Numbered from the stretch's first letter, positions 1-8,878 are shown. The stretch: DNA of 64,000 nucleotides from Rhizobium sp. 16-449-1b (GCF_017741935.1 NZ_JAGHMH010000002.1:372001-436000); one strand, 5' to 3'. The notes: generated from the sequence alone by a model not told the origin. Program-made: numbers and translations.

Positions 1-339
1 CTTGAGCTTCAGGTCGTCGAGGCGGCCGCCGGCAAGGTTGATCGAGCCGGAAAGCGCTGCCGTGTCGATGATGACGCGCGGGTTCTTGGCAAGAGCATCG
101 GCCAGCGACGTGGTCGCCGGCGCCTGGCCGGTCGGAGCAGCGCCATTCGTCTGCGCGCCACCGGCTGCCCCATTGGCGGCCGGTGTCTGCGTCTGCTGGG
201 TCGTCTGCTGTGCCTTCTGGGCAAGCTCGGCCTTACGCTGCGCTTCGATGCGCGGATTCATGTAAAGGAATTGCCACCCGAGAACGATCAGCACGGAGAG
301 AGCGATCGCAATGAAGTAGTTGCGGTTGTTTTGCATCAT
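1..339 (-). CDS. yidC: Membrane protein insertase YidC, N-terminal part (runs off the window)
   Basis: YidC/Oxa1 inserts inner-membrane proteins, alone or with SecYEG. Only the first 113 residues are present; the gene continues past base 1. The protein begins [15 protein letters not shown], and residues about 8-26 form the first membrane segment, as in Gram-negative YidC. It is followed by a Gln/Thr/Ala/Gly-rich linker and the start of the periplasmic domain. The start ATG overlaps the rnpA stop as ATGA, so the two are translationally coupled. The catalytic membrane core is outside the window, so the call rests on the N-terminus and on the rpmH-rnpA-yidC order, which is highly conserved. Confidence 0.93.
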   Translation of the reverse strand, partial: MMQNNRNYFIAIALSVLIVLGWQFLYMNPRIEAQRKAELAQKAQQTTQQTQTPAANGAAGGAQTNGAAPTGQAPATTSLADALAKNPRVIIDTAALSGSINLAGGRLDDLKLK

Positions 340-737
340 ACGTTCCTGGGGCGGCCGTCTCCGGACCGCTTGTGTTTCGGCTTCGTCTCGACGCGAGCCG
401 TAAGCTCAGCGGCTAATTGATGGAAGGATGCTTGGAGCACGTCCCTTCGCGCGACAACCACATAGTCGTGTCCGGGCTTCATTGCAAACCCTGCATGCAG
501 CCGTACCGCCTCTTTCAGGCGCCGACGCATGCGGTTTCTTTCAACCGCGTTGCCATGCTTCTTGGTGACGGTGAAGCCGACGCGGGCTTCGGTATCGGGT
601 TCCTTCCTGTCGAGCACCTCGAGAAGGAAGAATCCACCCCTGCGTTTTTCGCCATTGCGAACAGCAAGAAACTGCGGGCGGCTTTTCAGCCGCCCGGCAG
701 TTATTTTGGGATCTTTGGTCGTCGGATCGCCCGTCAT
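336..737 (-). CDS. rnpA: Ribonuclease P protein component
   Basis: RnpA is the protein subunit of RNase P, which with the RNA subunit trims the 5' leader of pre-tRNAs. The family signature [13 protein letters not shown] is at residues about 67-79 and the preceding [14 protein letters not shown] strand matches the RnpA core. The length of 133 aa from the ATG is slightly long because of a charged N-terminal extension. A GTG at 749 would add four residues; neither start has a convincing ribosome binding site. The gene lies 20 bases after rpmH and overlaps yidC by four bases, so it is the middle gene of the L34 operon. Confidence 0.95.
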   Translation of the reverse strand: MTGDPTTKDPKITAGRLKSRPQFLAVRNGEKRRGGFFLLEVLDRKEPDTEARVGFTVTKKHGNAVERNRMRRRLKEAVRLHAGFAMKPGHDYVVVARRDVLQASFHQLAAELTARVETKPKHKRSGDGRPRNV

Positions 738-757
738 CTGATCGGGCACTTCCGGCC

Positions 758-892
758 TTAGGCCGAAAGACGCTTGCGGCCGCGGCCGCGACGAGCAACG
801 ATGACCTTACGGCCGCCCTTGGTAGCCATACGTGCACGGAAACCGTGACGACGCTTGCGAACAAGCTTGGAAGGTTGGTAAGTACGCTTCAT
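758..892 (-). CDS. rpmH: 50S ribosomal protein L34
   Basis: This 44-residue, very basic protein (starts [20 protein letters not shown]) is bacterial L34 at its usual length. L34 sits in the large ribosomal subunit. It is first in the rpmH-rnpA-yidC operon and is preceded by an about 105-base leader and a good promoter at 1005-1033. The sequence is nearly invariant among bacteria, so identity is certain. Confidence 0.98.
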   Translation of the reverse strand: MKRTYQPSKLVRKRRHGFRARMATKGGRKVIVARRGRGRKRLSA

Positions 893-1004
893 TTATTTTA
901 ATCACCGCGGAGTGCGGCCCTTCTTGAATTTGCATAATGCAAGGAGCGTTGTTTTTCGAACGGCGGGAGGCTCAAAAAGCCTTATATGACCGGACGTGCG
1001 GCGG

Positions 1005-1033
1005 CTTATACGGACGAAGGTCGCGAAAGTCAA
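1005..1033 (-). promoter_or_regulatory. Probable housekeeping promoter of rpmH-rnpA-yidC
   Basis: On the minus strand TTGACT (1028-1033) and TATAAG (1005-1010) are separated by exactly 17 bases, close to the sigma-70 consensus. Transcription would start near 998 and give a leader of about 105 bases before rpmH. The rest of the 893-1341 gap, which also holds the leader of the chemoreceptor gene on the other strand, shows no convincing coding sequence. Confidence 0.7.
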
Positions 1034-1341
1034 TTATTGCAGGGAGAATCCGCTCTGCTCGCCTTTTGAGTGTGAAAATTAGCAGATGCTGTTAATGATT
1101 GCGGCATCGGGCCCACATCGCGGCCGCTATCATTTTATTCCGTTTCCGCAGCTCAAACGTGCGCCTATCAAGCCTCTGTGCGTTTTTCGCGCAAAAAATC
1201 GCGTCGGCAACCATCGTTCATGGATGATTTTTTATAGTAGCCGGCGAAAACATCGGAAATTCAACATTAATTGTTTTAGCGCAATTTGATCTAACGGCCG
1301 GGCATCCAGTTTTCGGCCTCATGTCTTATTGGGGGGATCCT

Positions 1342-3339
1342 TTGAAAATCCGAGGCAAGATCAACATACTCGTATGCGCCATGTCCTGTGTCGCGCTGGT
1401 AATCGGCGCGACCGCACTTTGGGCCGTGCAGCGCTACAACAATAATCTCTCCGCCTATGAGGATGCCGCCAGCCGCGCCTATTCCGGCGAGCGCCTGAAC
1501 CGCTATGTGACCGCAACCGTTATGGAAGCGCGCGGCATCTATGGCGCTGCCTCGACAAAGGACGCCGCAAGCTTCGCCAAGGGTTTGCTCGCAGCACTCG
1601 ACCAGATCGATGCCACCATCACATCCTGGACGCCGCTGGTTCCCGACAACCAGATGGATGCGTTCAATAAGCTCAAGGCCCGCTCGGCTGAGTTCCGCAC
1701 CTTCCGCGCCGAAACCGCGCGCCTCGGCACCGAGGTCAGCCCGCAGGCGGCTAACGAGCAGGGCAACAACGACGCCAACCGCGCCAACCGCAAGGCCTTC
1801 CAGGCGGAGATCGACGCGATCGTCGCCACCGACAAGGCCACGCTCGACGCCGTCAACCAGGAAGTCGAAAGCTTCCGCACCTCCGTCCTCTGGCTCGTTC
1901 TCGGCATCACCGGCTTCGGCATCGCGGCCGGCATCGGCATGGGCCTTTATGTCGGCACCATCCATCTCTCGCGCCCGATCAAGAAGGTCACCGAGGCGAT
2001 CAAGAACGTCGCCGACGGAAACTTCGACATCGATGTGCCTTTCCCCGGCCGCAACGACGAGATCGGCGAAATGGCTGCTGCCGTCGCGGTGTTCAAGGAG
2101 AATGGCCTCGCGGTTCGCCGCATGAACGCCCAGGAAGCCGCGATGCGCGCCAAGAGCGACGACCTGCAGTCGAGCATGTCCGTCGTCGTGGCCGCGGCCG
2201 CCGCCGGCGATTTCTCGCGCCGGATCGACAAGGATTACCAGGACGACAACCTCAACCAGTTCGCCAGCAACATCAATCAGCTGCTCTCGGGCGTCGATGG
2301 CGGCGTCGGCGAAACCCGCCGCGTTATCGCGAGCCTGTCTGAGGGCGATCTGACGCAGACCATGCGTGGCAATTTCCAGGGCGCCTTCGCCGAGCTGCAG
2401 AAGAACGTCAACAGCACCTTCGCCACGCTGCAATCGACCATGCGCGAAGTGCGCGAGACCGCCGAGGGCTTCCACGGCAACACCAACGAGCTGCGCGCCG
2501 CCAGCGACGACCTCTCCAAGCGCACCGAACAGCAGGCTGCTGCTCTCGAGGAGACCTCGGCCGCGCTGGACCAGATCACCGCCGTCGTCAACAACTCGAC
2601 CGATCGCGCCCAGGAAGCCAGCGTCATGGTCTCCGAGGCCAAGGACGATGCCGGCAAGTCGGGCGTCGTCGTTCGCAACGCCGTCGATGCCATGGGCCGC
2701 ATCGAGCAGGCCTCGCGCGAAATCAGCCAGATCATCAACGTCATCGACGAAATCGCCTTCCAGACCAACCTCTTGGCGCTCAACGCCGGTGTCGAGGCAG
2801 CGCGTGCCGGCGAAGCGGGCAAGGGCTTTGCCGTCGTCGCCCAGGAAGTTCGCGAACTCGCGCAGCGCTCGGCAACGGCCGCCAAGGACATCAAGGGCCT
2901 GATCACCAAGTCCGGCGGCGAAGTGCAGATCGGCGTCAAGCTGGTGCAGGAAACCGGCGAAGCGCTCTCGCAGATCGAGCGCCGCGTCAACGCCATCAAC
3001 GACCACATCCACTCGATCGCCACGGCCGCCAAGGAACAGTCGACCGGTCTCAAGGAGGTCAACACCGCCGTCAACCAGATGGACCAGGTGACGCAGCAGA
3101 ACGCCGCAATGGTCGAGGAAACCTCGGCGGCGACCCACAAGCTGTCGTCGGAAGCAGACAGCCTCGTGCGCCTGATCTCGCGCTTCAAGGTGTCGAACGC
3201 GCAGCATGCGGCACCCGTGGCCGTCGCCCGCTACGAGGAGCACCGCCCGGTTGCCTCGCCCGCCCGCCGCGCGATCGGCAGCGTTGCCCGCGCCTTCAAC
3301 GGCAACGCCGCGGTCGACCAGAGCTGGGAAGAGTTCTGA
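1342..3339 (+). CDS. Methyl-accepting chemotaxis protein with C-terminal tether pentapeptide
   Basis: A transmembrane chemoreceptor signalling to CheA/CheW. Membrane segments lie at residues about 7-29 and 181-204 with a periplasmic sensor between them. A HAMP domain (about 205-258), a second HAMP-like stretch (about 278-365) and the methyl-accepting signalling domain follow, with the hairpin tip beginning [15 protein letters not shown] near residue 469. The last five residues, SWEEF, fit the xWxxF tether that recruits CheR/CheB. I chose the TTG at 1342 because a GGGGGG tract (1331-1336) sits at ribosome-binding distance; an in-frame ATG at 1321 would add seven residues but lacks such a site. 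The ligand cannot be told. No other che gene is near, so it is a stand-alone receptor. Confidence 0.93.
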   Translation: MKIRGKINILVCAMSCVALVIGATALWAVQRYNNNLSAYEDAASRAYSGERLNRYVTATVMEARGIYGAASTKDAASFAKGLLAALDQIDATITSWTPLVPDNQMDAFNKLKARSAEFRTFRAETARLGTEVSPQAANEQGNNDANRANRKAFQAEIDAIVATDKATLDAVNQEVESFRTSVLWLVLGITGFGIAAGIGMGLYVGTIHLSRPIKKVTEAIKNVADGNFDIDVPFPGRNDEIGEMAAAVAVFKENGLAVRRMNAQEAAMRAKSDDLQSSMSVVVAAAAAGDFSRRIDKDYQDDNLNQFASNINQLLSGVDGGVGETRRVIASLSEGDLTQTMRGNFQGAFAELQKNVNSTFATLQSTMREVRETAEGFHGNTNELRAASDDLSKRTEQQAAALEETSAALDQITAVVNNSTDRAQEASVMVSEAKDDAGKSGVVVRNAVDAMGRIEQASREISQIINVIDEIAFQTNLLALNAGVEAARAGEAGKGFAVVAQEVRELAQRSATAAKDIKGLITKSGGEVQIGVKLVQETGEALSQIERRVNAINDHIHSIATAAKEQSTGLKEVNTAVNQMDQVTQQNAAMVEETSAATHKLSSEADSLVRLISRFKVSNAQHAAPVAVARYEEHRPVASPARRAIGSVARAFNGNAAVDQSWEEF

Positions 3340-3366
3340 TTTCTCGGCCTGAAAACTGAACAAGAG

Positions 3367-3394
3367 CGCCGCCTTCGGGCGGCGTTCGCGTTTC
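3367..3394 (+). terminator. Hairpin terminator after the chemoreceptor gene
   Basis: CGCCGCC (3367-3373) pairs perfectly with GGCGGCG (3378-3384) around a TTCG tetraloop and is followed by the T-rich TTCGCGTTT. It lies 27 bases after the stop codon. Confidence 0.65.
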
Positions 3395-3494
3395 GGCAAT
3401 ATGTCGCACCGCTCGCAAAGATTTGAAAGCGACGCGGTTTCGTCTAATATAGAGATTGAATCCGTGGCGCGTGGCGCCGATTGGACGAGAAGCG

Positions 3495-4997
3495 ATGCCC
3501 GCCCCTGATCAAGGCCAAACTGTTCCCGAAGCACTCACGACGGCGACCGACGCCGCCCGGCCCGCTGGCATGTTCGGCGGCATCTCCGGCAAGCTCCTGT
3601 GGCTGACCGTTGTCTGCATCATGCTCGCAGAAGTGCTGATTTTCTTTCCCTCGGTGGCCTCCATGCGCCTTCGCTGGCTGGACGAGCGACTGAACGCCGC
3701 CGCCGCTGCCGCCATCGCCATCGATGGCCTGCAGCCGGTGGAACTGCCGCGCGACCTGCAGCGGCAGACATTGGAAGCGACGGGCACCAAGGCGATAGTG
3801 CTGCGCAAGGACGGCACCTCGCGCCTGCTCGCCACCTGGGACATGCCGGCATCAGTCGATGCGCAATATGATCTGACCAGCGTGCCGGCCGTTACCGCCA
3901 TGCGCGACGCGCTCGACACGCTTGTCTTCGGTGGCGACCGGATGATTCGCGTCTACGGGCCGGTGCAGGACACCAATATCGGTGTCGAGGTGCTGATGAA
4001 GGACAAGCATCTGCGCAACGCGATGCTGCTCTATTCCCGCAACGTCTTCCTGCTGTCGATCCTGATCTCGCTCTTTACCGCCACACTCGTCTTCTTCGCG
4101 ATCAACCGCATTCTGATCCGGCCGATCCGCAGATTGACGGGCAGCATGCAGCAGTTTTCCGCCGATCCCGAAAACCCGCAGCATGTCTTCGTCGGCGATG
4201 GCGGGCGCGACGAGCTGGCGATCGCCGGCCGCCACCTGACCGCCATGCAGCTGCAGCTTCAAAAGACGCTAAAACAGCAGAGCAACCTCGCGGCCCTCGG
4301 CCTGGCCGTCTCCAAGATCAATCACGACATGCGCAACATCCTCGCCTCCGCGCAGCTGATGTCCGACCGTCTGGTTGATGTCGACGACCCGATGGTGAAG
4401 CGCTTCGCCCCGAAACTGCTGCGCACCATCGACCGCGCCGTCGGCTACACGACCGAAGTTCTCTCCTACGGCCAGGCCAGCGAATCGGCCCCGCGCCGCC
4501 GCCTTGTAAGGGTGACGACGCTGGTCGAGGATGTCAGGGACATGCTGGCGATCGATCCGCAGAGCGATGTGGAGTTCGTCGAGCAGATCAACGCCGATCT
4601 CGAAGTGGATGCCGATAACGAACAGCTGTTCCGCGTCATCCACAATCTCTGCCGCAACGCCCTGCAGGCGCTGACCTCAAACAACGCGGGCGCAAGCCCA
4701 CGGCGCATCACCGTCTCCGCCCACCGCATCGGCAGCGTCGTCAGCATCACCGTCGACGACACCGGCCCCGGCATGCCGCAGAAGGCCCGCCAGAACCTCT
4801 TCACCGCGTTTCGCGGCTCCGCCCGATCCGGTGGCACGGGCCTTGGTCTCGCCATCGCCCGCGAACTGGTGCTCGCCCACGGCGGCACCATCGCGCTTGT
4901 GGAAAAACCATCGATCGGCACCCAGTTCCGCATCGAAATCCCCGATCGCCCTGTGTCGCTGGACGATTACCGCGGCCGCAGCCTCTTGGAAAAGTGA
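3495..4997 (+). CDS. Orphan sensor histidine kinase (two membrane segments, HAMP, HisKA-like, HATPase)
   Basis: An inner-membrane sensor kinase of 500 aa. Membrane segments lie at about 33-54 and 178-206 and flank a periplasmic domain of about 120 residues; a HAMP region follows. The phospho-acceptor histidine is about H277 in SKINHDMRNILAS, a variant H-box with HDMRN in place of HELRTP. ATP-binding boxes follow: N (NLCRNALQAL, near 383), G1 (DDTGPGMP) and G2 (GGTGLGLAIA). The ATG at 3495 follows GAGAAG; an upstream TTG at 3456 is in frame but less likely. No response regulator gene is adjacent, so its partner is unknown. Confidence 0.88.
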   Translation: MPAPDQGQTVPEALTTATDAARPAGMFGGISGKLLWLTVVCIMLAEVLIFFPSVASMRLRWLDERLNAAAAAAIAIDGLQPVELPRDLQRQTLEATGTKAIVLRKDGTSRLLATWDMPASVDAQYDLTSVPAVTAMRDALDTLVFGGDRMIRVYGPVQDTNIGVEVLMKDKHLRNAMLLYSRNVFLLSILISLFTATLVFFAINRILIRPIRRLTGSMQQFSADPENPQHVFVGDGGRDELAIAGRHLTAMQLQLQKTLKQQSNLAALGLAVSKINHDMRNILASAQLMSDRLVDVDDPMVKRFAPKLLRTIDRAVGYTTEVLSYGQASESAPRRRLVRVTTLVEDVRDMLAIDPQSDVEFVEQINADLEVDADNEQLFRVIHNLCRNALQALTSNNAGASPRRITVSAHRIGSVVSITVDDTGPGMPQKARQNLFTAFRGSARSGGTGLGLAIARELVLAHGGTIALVEKPSIGTQFRIEIPDRPVSLDDYRGRSLLEK

Positions 4998-5119
4998 TGC
5001 AATCCCGCGATCCCCAGGCCTTGAGAAGAAAGACGTCACTTTTTTTACAAACCCTATTGCATTCATCCAGATGACCCTTTAGAGAACCGCTCACGCCAGC
5101 GGGACACACCGCTGCAGAC

Positions 5120-5196
5120 GCACCCGTAGCTCAGCTGGATAGAGCACCAGACTACGAATCTGGGGGTCAGGAGTTCGAATCTCTTCGGGTGCGCCA
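5120..5196 (+). tRNA. tRNA-Arg (anticodon ACG)
   Basis: A complete 77-base cloverleaf. The acceptor stem GCACCCG/CGGGTGC is perfect, the D-arm TAGCTCAGCTGGATAGAGC is canonical, the anticodon stem CCAGA/TCTGG encloses CTACGAA (anticodon ACG, read as ICG after deamination), the T-arm carries GTTCGAATC, and CCA is encoded. It reads CGN arginine codons. Confidence 0.97.
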
Positions 5197-5210
5197 TCAC
5201 TTTCCTCACG

Positions 5211-5263
5211 AAAATTTAGCCTGAGACCTCAAGCAAGGTCGAATTCTGCTCGTCTAAATTTTT
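5211..5263 (+). terminator. Probable terminator of the tRNA-Arg gene
   Basis: AAAATTTAG (5211-5219) is exactly complementary to CTAAATTTT (5254-5262), followed by a further T. The intervening 34 bases contain a second small stem (GACCT/AGGTC). It starts 15 bases after the tRNA, so it most likely ends tRNA transcription. The remaining bases to 5414 show nothing convincing. Confidence 0.5.
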
Positions 5264-5414
5264 AAAGCCGATCTCCGCGATTCCCATCCTCTGCGAGTCG
5301 TGAGACACTGCCCCGGTACGAAATCCATACGATCACCAGAGCGTCGCACAGGCCGGCATTTCCTCACGGAATGCAGGGCAGGTGTGTCCGCGCATTCGTT
5401 GCGAGGTCAGGCCG

Positions 5415-5636
5415 ATGGACACAAATTTCTATGCGCAGCTAGCCGCTGACGTTTTGACGAACCGCTCTCGTCATGTGGGGACATCTCTGCGAGATCGATT
5501 CGAGCGGGACCGGTGTGCGTCGGATGCGGCCTGCTATGCGCTTGCGGCCGCCGGTCTGATCGATTTCGAGGAACTCACCACCCGCATGTTCGCGCAGGAG
5601 CGCGTGTTGCTTGATCGGCACGGGTTCCAACCTTGA
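5415..5636 (+). CDS. Small protein of unknown function (73 aa)
   Basis: Not recognised. The product starts MDTNFYAQLAADVLTNRSRH and is soluble and mixed-charge, with a helix-prone Ala-rich centre and two cysteines; no membrane segment or signal peptide is visible. I chose the ATG at 5415 over an in-frame GTG at 5382. Its TGA shares one base with the ATG of the next small gene, so the pair is translationally coupled and probably works together. It lies 218 bases downstream of tRNA-Arg, a class of site where accessory DNA often enters, but no duplicated tRNA end was found. Confidence 0.5.
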   Translation: MDTNFYAQLAADVLTNRSRHVGTSLRDRFERDRCASDAACYALAAAGLIDFEELTTRMFAQERVLLDRHGFQP

Positions 5637-5854
5637 TGGCCCGCCGCAAGAAGAAGCGGGAAGCCCCTTTCACCCTGGAGATCGCCATGCTGCATTTGTC
5701 GGGCCTGGATTGGATCGAGACCTTCGAATATGTCTCGCGACGGCACGGGATCGGCATGACCAGCAGCGATATCAAGGTCTTTGCCGTGGCCGCCGAATAT
5801 AGCTACGAGCTCGAGCTTATAGAGGCCGTGCGCAAAGGATGGATCTATGTCTGA
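5636..5854 (+). CDS. Small basic protein of unknown function (72 aa), coupled to the preceding gene
   Basis: Not recognised. The product begins with a strongly basic tract (MARRKKKREAP) and continues into a helix-rich, aromatic segment (about residues 15-72) ending WIYV. The basic start could bind nucleic acid; that is a guess from composition only. The start overlaps the upstream stop (TGATG), the strongest sign that both small frames are real genes. No family assignment is possible by eye. Confidence 0.5.
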   Translation: MARRKKKREAPFTLEIAMLHLSGLDWIETFEYVSRRHGIGMTSSDIKVFAVAAEYSYELELIEAVRKGWIYV

Positions 5855-5885
5855 TGGGCGTGCCGAGTGCGCCTAACTATTCGCC

Positions 5886-6110
5886 CTACCGTCGCCGACC
5901 AACCGACGAAATCAGATACCCCACGGCAAACGTCATCACCGCCACCGCAATCCCCGTGCTGATGACGCCGGCGGGCGTGATCCTGGCGCTGCCTTGCAGC
6001 GTGATGTGCTTTCCGACGCGTAGGTCGAAGACCGATTTCATCTCCTCCGGGTGAGTGGGGATATCGTGTGCGTGTTCGTCCTGAAGAGCTGACACTTCCA
6101 AATCCTCCAT
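5886..6110 (-). CDS. Small membrane-anchored protein (74 aa)
   Basis: Not recognised. The N-terminal half is acidic and His-rich (MEDLEVSALQDEHAHDI), and a single hydrophobic segment at about residues 48-69 (PAGVISTGIAVAVMTFAVGY) is followed by a basic tail (GRRR). This is the layout of a tail-anchored inner-membrane protein with its N-terminus in the cytoplasm. It converges on the small coupled pair and its 5' end faces the lipoprotein gene at 6233. Function unknown. Confidence 0.5.
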   Translation of the reverse strand: MEDLEVSALQDEHAHDIPTHPEEMKSVFDLRVGKHITLQGSARITPAGVISTGIAVAVMTFAVGYLISSVGRRR

Positions 6111-6232
6111 CTTGATGTTGGCGCCTGCGCAATGCGGGCGTGGCGCTAGCTTGGCACAATGTTGCCAGACGATTGTCTCGGCAAGATGCCTTTGGGGCAG
6201 GACATGCCGTGGCCGTGGGCCGGAGAGATTGA

Positions 6233-6559
6233 ATGCTGAGCAATATGGTTCGTGGAATGGTGTTTCTGGCGTCGGTGGCGGCCTTGGCCGGTTGCGTCGA
6301 TCACGCCAACGGCCCGATGCTGACGCCTGTCAACACGCTCGACCCGCCGCTCAATCCGCCCGGCATCGCCCACAACATCTGCGTCGCCGACGGCAACGTC
6401 ATGTATAATGAGGCGCGCAAGCAATACGAGGCGCGGGCGCAGATGTCGCGCTATGCGATCGACCCCGCCAACGAGGAAGCGCAGGCGAGGGCGGCCGCGC
6501 GCCGCCAATATGTCACCTGCATCTCCAGCCAGGGCTACCGCGCCGTCTACGACCAGTAG
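6233..6559 (+). CDS. Small putative lipoprotein (108 aa)
   Basis: The first 21 residues form a lipoprotein signal peptide: a hydrophobic run ending in the lipobox LAGC, with the cysteine at about residue 21. The +2 residue is Val, not Asp, so sorting to the outer membrane is plausible. The mature part has two more cysteines (NICVAD and VTCISS) that could form a disulfide and a charged Ala/Arg-rich helix between them. No family is recognised; the pattern is common among small rhizobial envelope proteins. Confidence 0.65.
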   Translation: MLSNMVRGMVFLASVAALAGCVDHANGPMLTPVNTLDPPLNPPGIAHNICVADGNVMYNEARKQYEARAQMSRYAIDPANEEAQARAAARRQYVTCISSQGYRAVYDQ

Positions 6560-6593
6560 GAGCGGCCCGATATCACGCAGCGAGCATAAGCGA

Positions 6594-6614
6594 GGTCACG
6601 CTTAAAGCGTGACC
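6594..6614. repeat. Perfect inverted repeat between small genes
   Basis: GGTCACGCT (6594-6602) and AGCGTGACC (6606-6614) form a 9-bp perfect palindrome with a 3-base loop. It is followed by further short ATCACGC-containing repeats to about 6665. It may terminate the lipoprotein transcript or be a short dispersed palindromic element; no T-run follows. Confidence 0.5.
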
Positions 6615-6749
6615 GGAATCACGCCGTAGGCGTAATCGGGATCACGCGCAGTCGCCTGTAATCACGACTGTTGGAGCGCGCGTGCAAGCGCGGAACTTTG
6701 CAAGCTGAGACGGCATTTTCTTCATGTGAATCCTGAAGGAGGGTTTATC

Positions 6750-7121
6750 ATGAAAATCTCCCGTTACATCCCGTCCGTCCTGTCGCTTGGCGTCATCGCG
6801 GCGCTCTCGGCCGCGGTGCCCGTTCAGGCAGCACCTGCCGAACAGTCCATGCCGCAGGCTCAAGTAGTCCAGGTGGCGCAGACGCAGCCGGGCTATTGGC
6901 ACGGCTATCATGGCTCGCGCACCGAGCGGCCCGGCACCCGCCGCCACGACGGCTACTGGTATCCCGATGCCGCCTTCGGCGTCGACCGCCAGACCACCGG
7001 CTCGATCACCGAACGCCCGATGCAGCCCCCAATGCAGCAAATGCACAGGCAGGCCTATTGCCAGGGCACCTTCGGCGGCACCAATGGCGACGGCTCCATG
7101 CCGTGCGGCAACGAGTGGTAA
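6750..7121 (+). CDS. Small exported protein, aromatic- and Met/Gln-rich (123 aa)
   Basis: A Sec signal peptide spans residues 1-28 or so (MKISRYIPSVLSLGVIAALS, cleavage after VQA). The mature chain is rich in Gln, Pro and Tyr/Trp (PGYWHGYHGS, DGYWYPD) and ends with two cysteines (YCQGTF and MPCGNEW) that could pair. The start at 6750 follows GAAGGAGGG at good distance; the GTG at 6726 is discarded. It loosely recalls small envelope proteins of the BA14K kind but lacks their full motif, so function is left open. An sRNA gene lies about 200 bases downstream. Confidence 0.6.
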   Translation: MKISRYIPSVLSLGVIAALSAAVPVQAAPAEQSMPQAQVVQVAQTQPGYWHGYHGSRTERPGTRRHDGYWYPDAAFGVDRQTTGSITERPMQPPMQQMHRQAYCQGTFGGTNGDGSMPCGNEW

Positions 7122-7324
7122 GTCGGTCTCGAAGGCGACGGCAAAGGCCGCCGCCTTCGGCCCATGTGGCTGGAATTGCTCATATCTTGGCAGGTTTGAT
7201 GAAATGATGTGCATGAATCGAATGCGAATGACGATCTAAGGGGTCGTGTTATGCGTTCGGCGCATTGCTGCGTTGCGGTATTCTCCCTATTCCTGATCGA
7301 AACGATGGGCTATCTATCCCCTCG

Positions 7325-7438
7325 AAGGCAGCGCACTCCTCCTCCCAGCGCTCCTTCATCGGACTGACAACACTCCTCCTCCCAGTTGTCAGTCAGGATC
7401 AAGAGCCCGGTGCACCTCCTCCCGCACCGGGCTCTTTT
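7325..7438 (+). ncRNA. Cuckoo / ar14-family-like sRNA with three anti-Shine-Dalgarno loops
   Basis: Three hairpins each expose a CCTCCTCCC-type loop: AGCGC/GCGCT at 7330-7352 and CTGACAAC/GTTGTCAG at 7364-7392, both with the loop ACTCCTCCTCCCA, and a 13-bp stem at 7401-7436 (loop ACCTCCTCCC) that ends in TTTT and doubles as terminator. Repeated CCUCCUCCC loops are the hallmark of the alphaproteobacterial ar14/NfeR1 (cuckoo) RNAs, which pair with ribosome binding sites and affect stress and nutrient uptake. The 5' end is not certain and may lie at about 7290-7325. The rest of the 7122-7630 gap contains no gene that I can support. Confidence 0.85.
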
Positions 7439-7630
7439 CCATTCTGGACCTCCCCATCTCCTTTGCATCCTTCACCCGCATTTTTCGTTGTGCGATTGCA
7501 TCGTCATGTCCAGCGTAATGTGATGTCGCGGCCGTCGGCACAGCCGAAAATTCAGATGGAAGTCGCCCCTGTTCTGATATATCACAGTGCGGCCGGTGGT
7601 GTGCTCCGCCGCGCGAATGGGCGGTGAGGG

Positions 7631-8878
7631 ATGAACGAGAAGAAACAGACGGTCGCGGTTGTCGGCGCAGGTGTCATCGGTGCGGCGATCGCGCTCGAAT
7701 TGCAGCGTCGCGGCCTGCAGGTCACGCTGATCGACAAGGGCGAGCCCGGGCGCGGCACCTCTTATGGCAACATGGCCAGCATCGCGCTCGATTTCGCCGC
7801 CGGCTCCGGCCCCAATACCTGGCGCAAGATCCCCCGCTGGCTGCTCGATCCCGAAGGTCCCGTCTGGCTGCGCCCCGCCTATGCGTTGAAGATGGCGCCA
7901 TGGTTCCTGCGCTTCATCGCCGCCGGAAGGCCCTCCCGGCTGCGTGACATCGAGGATGCGGGCATGAGCCTGTCGAACCCCGCTCTCGCCGATTTCCGCG
8001 CCATGCTCGACACGATCGCGGCGCCCGAGCTGATGACCGACGAAGGCTGCCTGGCGATCTACGAGACCGAGGCGGAATTCACGGGCGACCGCGGCCACAT
8101 CGATTTCATGCGCCGCTATGGCTTCGATTTCGACGTGCTCGAGGGTGCTGCCATCCGCGACCTGGAGCCCTCGCTCTCGCCATCGATCGCCAAGGCGGTC
8201 CTGCTGCCCGACAACAAGACCATCCGCGATCCCTATCGCCTGGTGGTCAAGCTGGCGGACGCCGCCCGCGAACGCGGCGCCACCTTCCTCTCCGGCGCGG
8301 TTCGCACGGTTGAAAAGAATGCCGACGGCACCTCCGTCGTGCTGCTCGAAAGCGGCGAGCGTATCGCAGCCGATTTCGTCGTGCTGGCGGCCGGCGTCCA
8401 CACGCGCTTTCTGGCGGAAAAGCTCGGTGAGCCGATCCCGCTCGAGACCGAGCGTGGCTATCACACACAGATCATGCAGCCCGGCGTCTCCATGCGTTAT
8501 TCGGTGATCTGGCCGCATCGCGCCTTCATGATCACGCCGACGGCAGGCGGTATCCGCGTCGGCGGCAATGTCGAGTTGGCGGGGCTGGATGCCGCGCCCG
8601 ATTTCCGGCGCGCCCGCGTCCTCGTTCGCCATGCCCAGCGCGCCGTGCCGGGCCTTGAGGTCAAGGACGTCAGCGAGTGGATGGGCCACCGCCCGGCGCT
8701 GCCCGATACGATCCCGATCATCTCGCCGTCGTCGAAAATGCGCGGCGTTTGGTACGCGACCGGTCACGGCCATCTCGGCCTCACCTATTCGGCAACCACC
8801 GCGCAGCTGATCGCGGATATGGTGACGGGGGCAAAACCCGCCGTCGACATGACACCGTTCCGTATTAACCGCTATTGA
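7631..8878 (+). CDS. FAD-dependent D-amino-acid dehydrogenase-like oxidoreductase
   Basis: A 415-aa member of the DadA/DAO family of FAD enzymes, which oxidise D-amino or cyclic imino acids. The dinucleotide motif VVGAGVIGAAIALELQRRG is at residues 10-28 and an acidic residue ends the second strand (LIDKGEPGRGTSYGN). The C-terminus has the second FAD contact (YATGHGHLGLTYSAT). The start follows GAGGG. The next gene, 62 bases on, encodes a proline-racemase-family enzyme; together they suggest hydroxyproline or D-proline catabolism in which the epimerised product is oxidised here. The true substrate cannot be read from sequence. Confidence 0.85.
   Translation: MNEKKQTVAVVGAGVIGAAIALELQRRGLQVTLIDKGEPGRGTSYGNMASIALDFAAGSGPNTWRKIPRWLLDPEGPVWLRPAYALKMAPWFLRFIAAGRPSRLRDIEDAGMSLSNPALADFRAMLDTIAAPELMTDEGCLAIYETEAEFTGDRGHIDFMRRYGFDFDVLEGAAIRDLEPSLSPSIAKAVLLPDNKTIRDPYRLVVKLADAARERGATFLSGAVRTVEKNADGTSVVLLESGERIAADFVVLAAGVHTRFLAEKLGEPIPLETERGYHTQIMQPGVSMRYSVIWPHRAFMITPTAGGIRVGGNVELAGLDAAPDFRRARVLVRHAQRAVPGLEVKDVSEWMGHRPALPDTIPIISPSSKMRGVWYATGHGHLGLTYSATTAQLIADMVTGAKPAVDMTPFRINRY

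Noticed and set aside
1086..1289. A 67-codon frame in the gap before the chemoreceptor
   Set aside because: No ribosome binding site, no recognisable features, and it lies in a presumed leader/promoter region.
1291..3534. A 747-codon open frame antisense to the chemoreceptor gene
   Set aside because: It is a mirror of GC-rich coding sequence: the plus strand has clear HAMP and signalling motifs, while the antisense product is low-complexity and has no start site or family.
5120..5414. A possible integrated element at tRNA-Arg
   Set aside because: I looked for a repeated tRNA 3' end downstream and for an integrase gene and saw neither.
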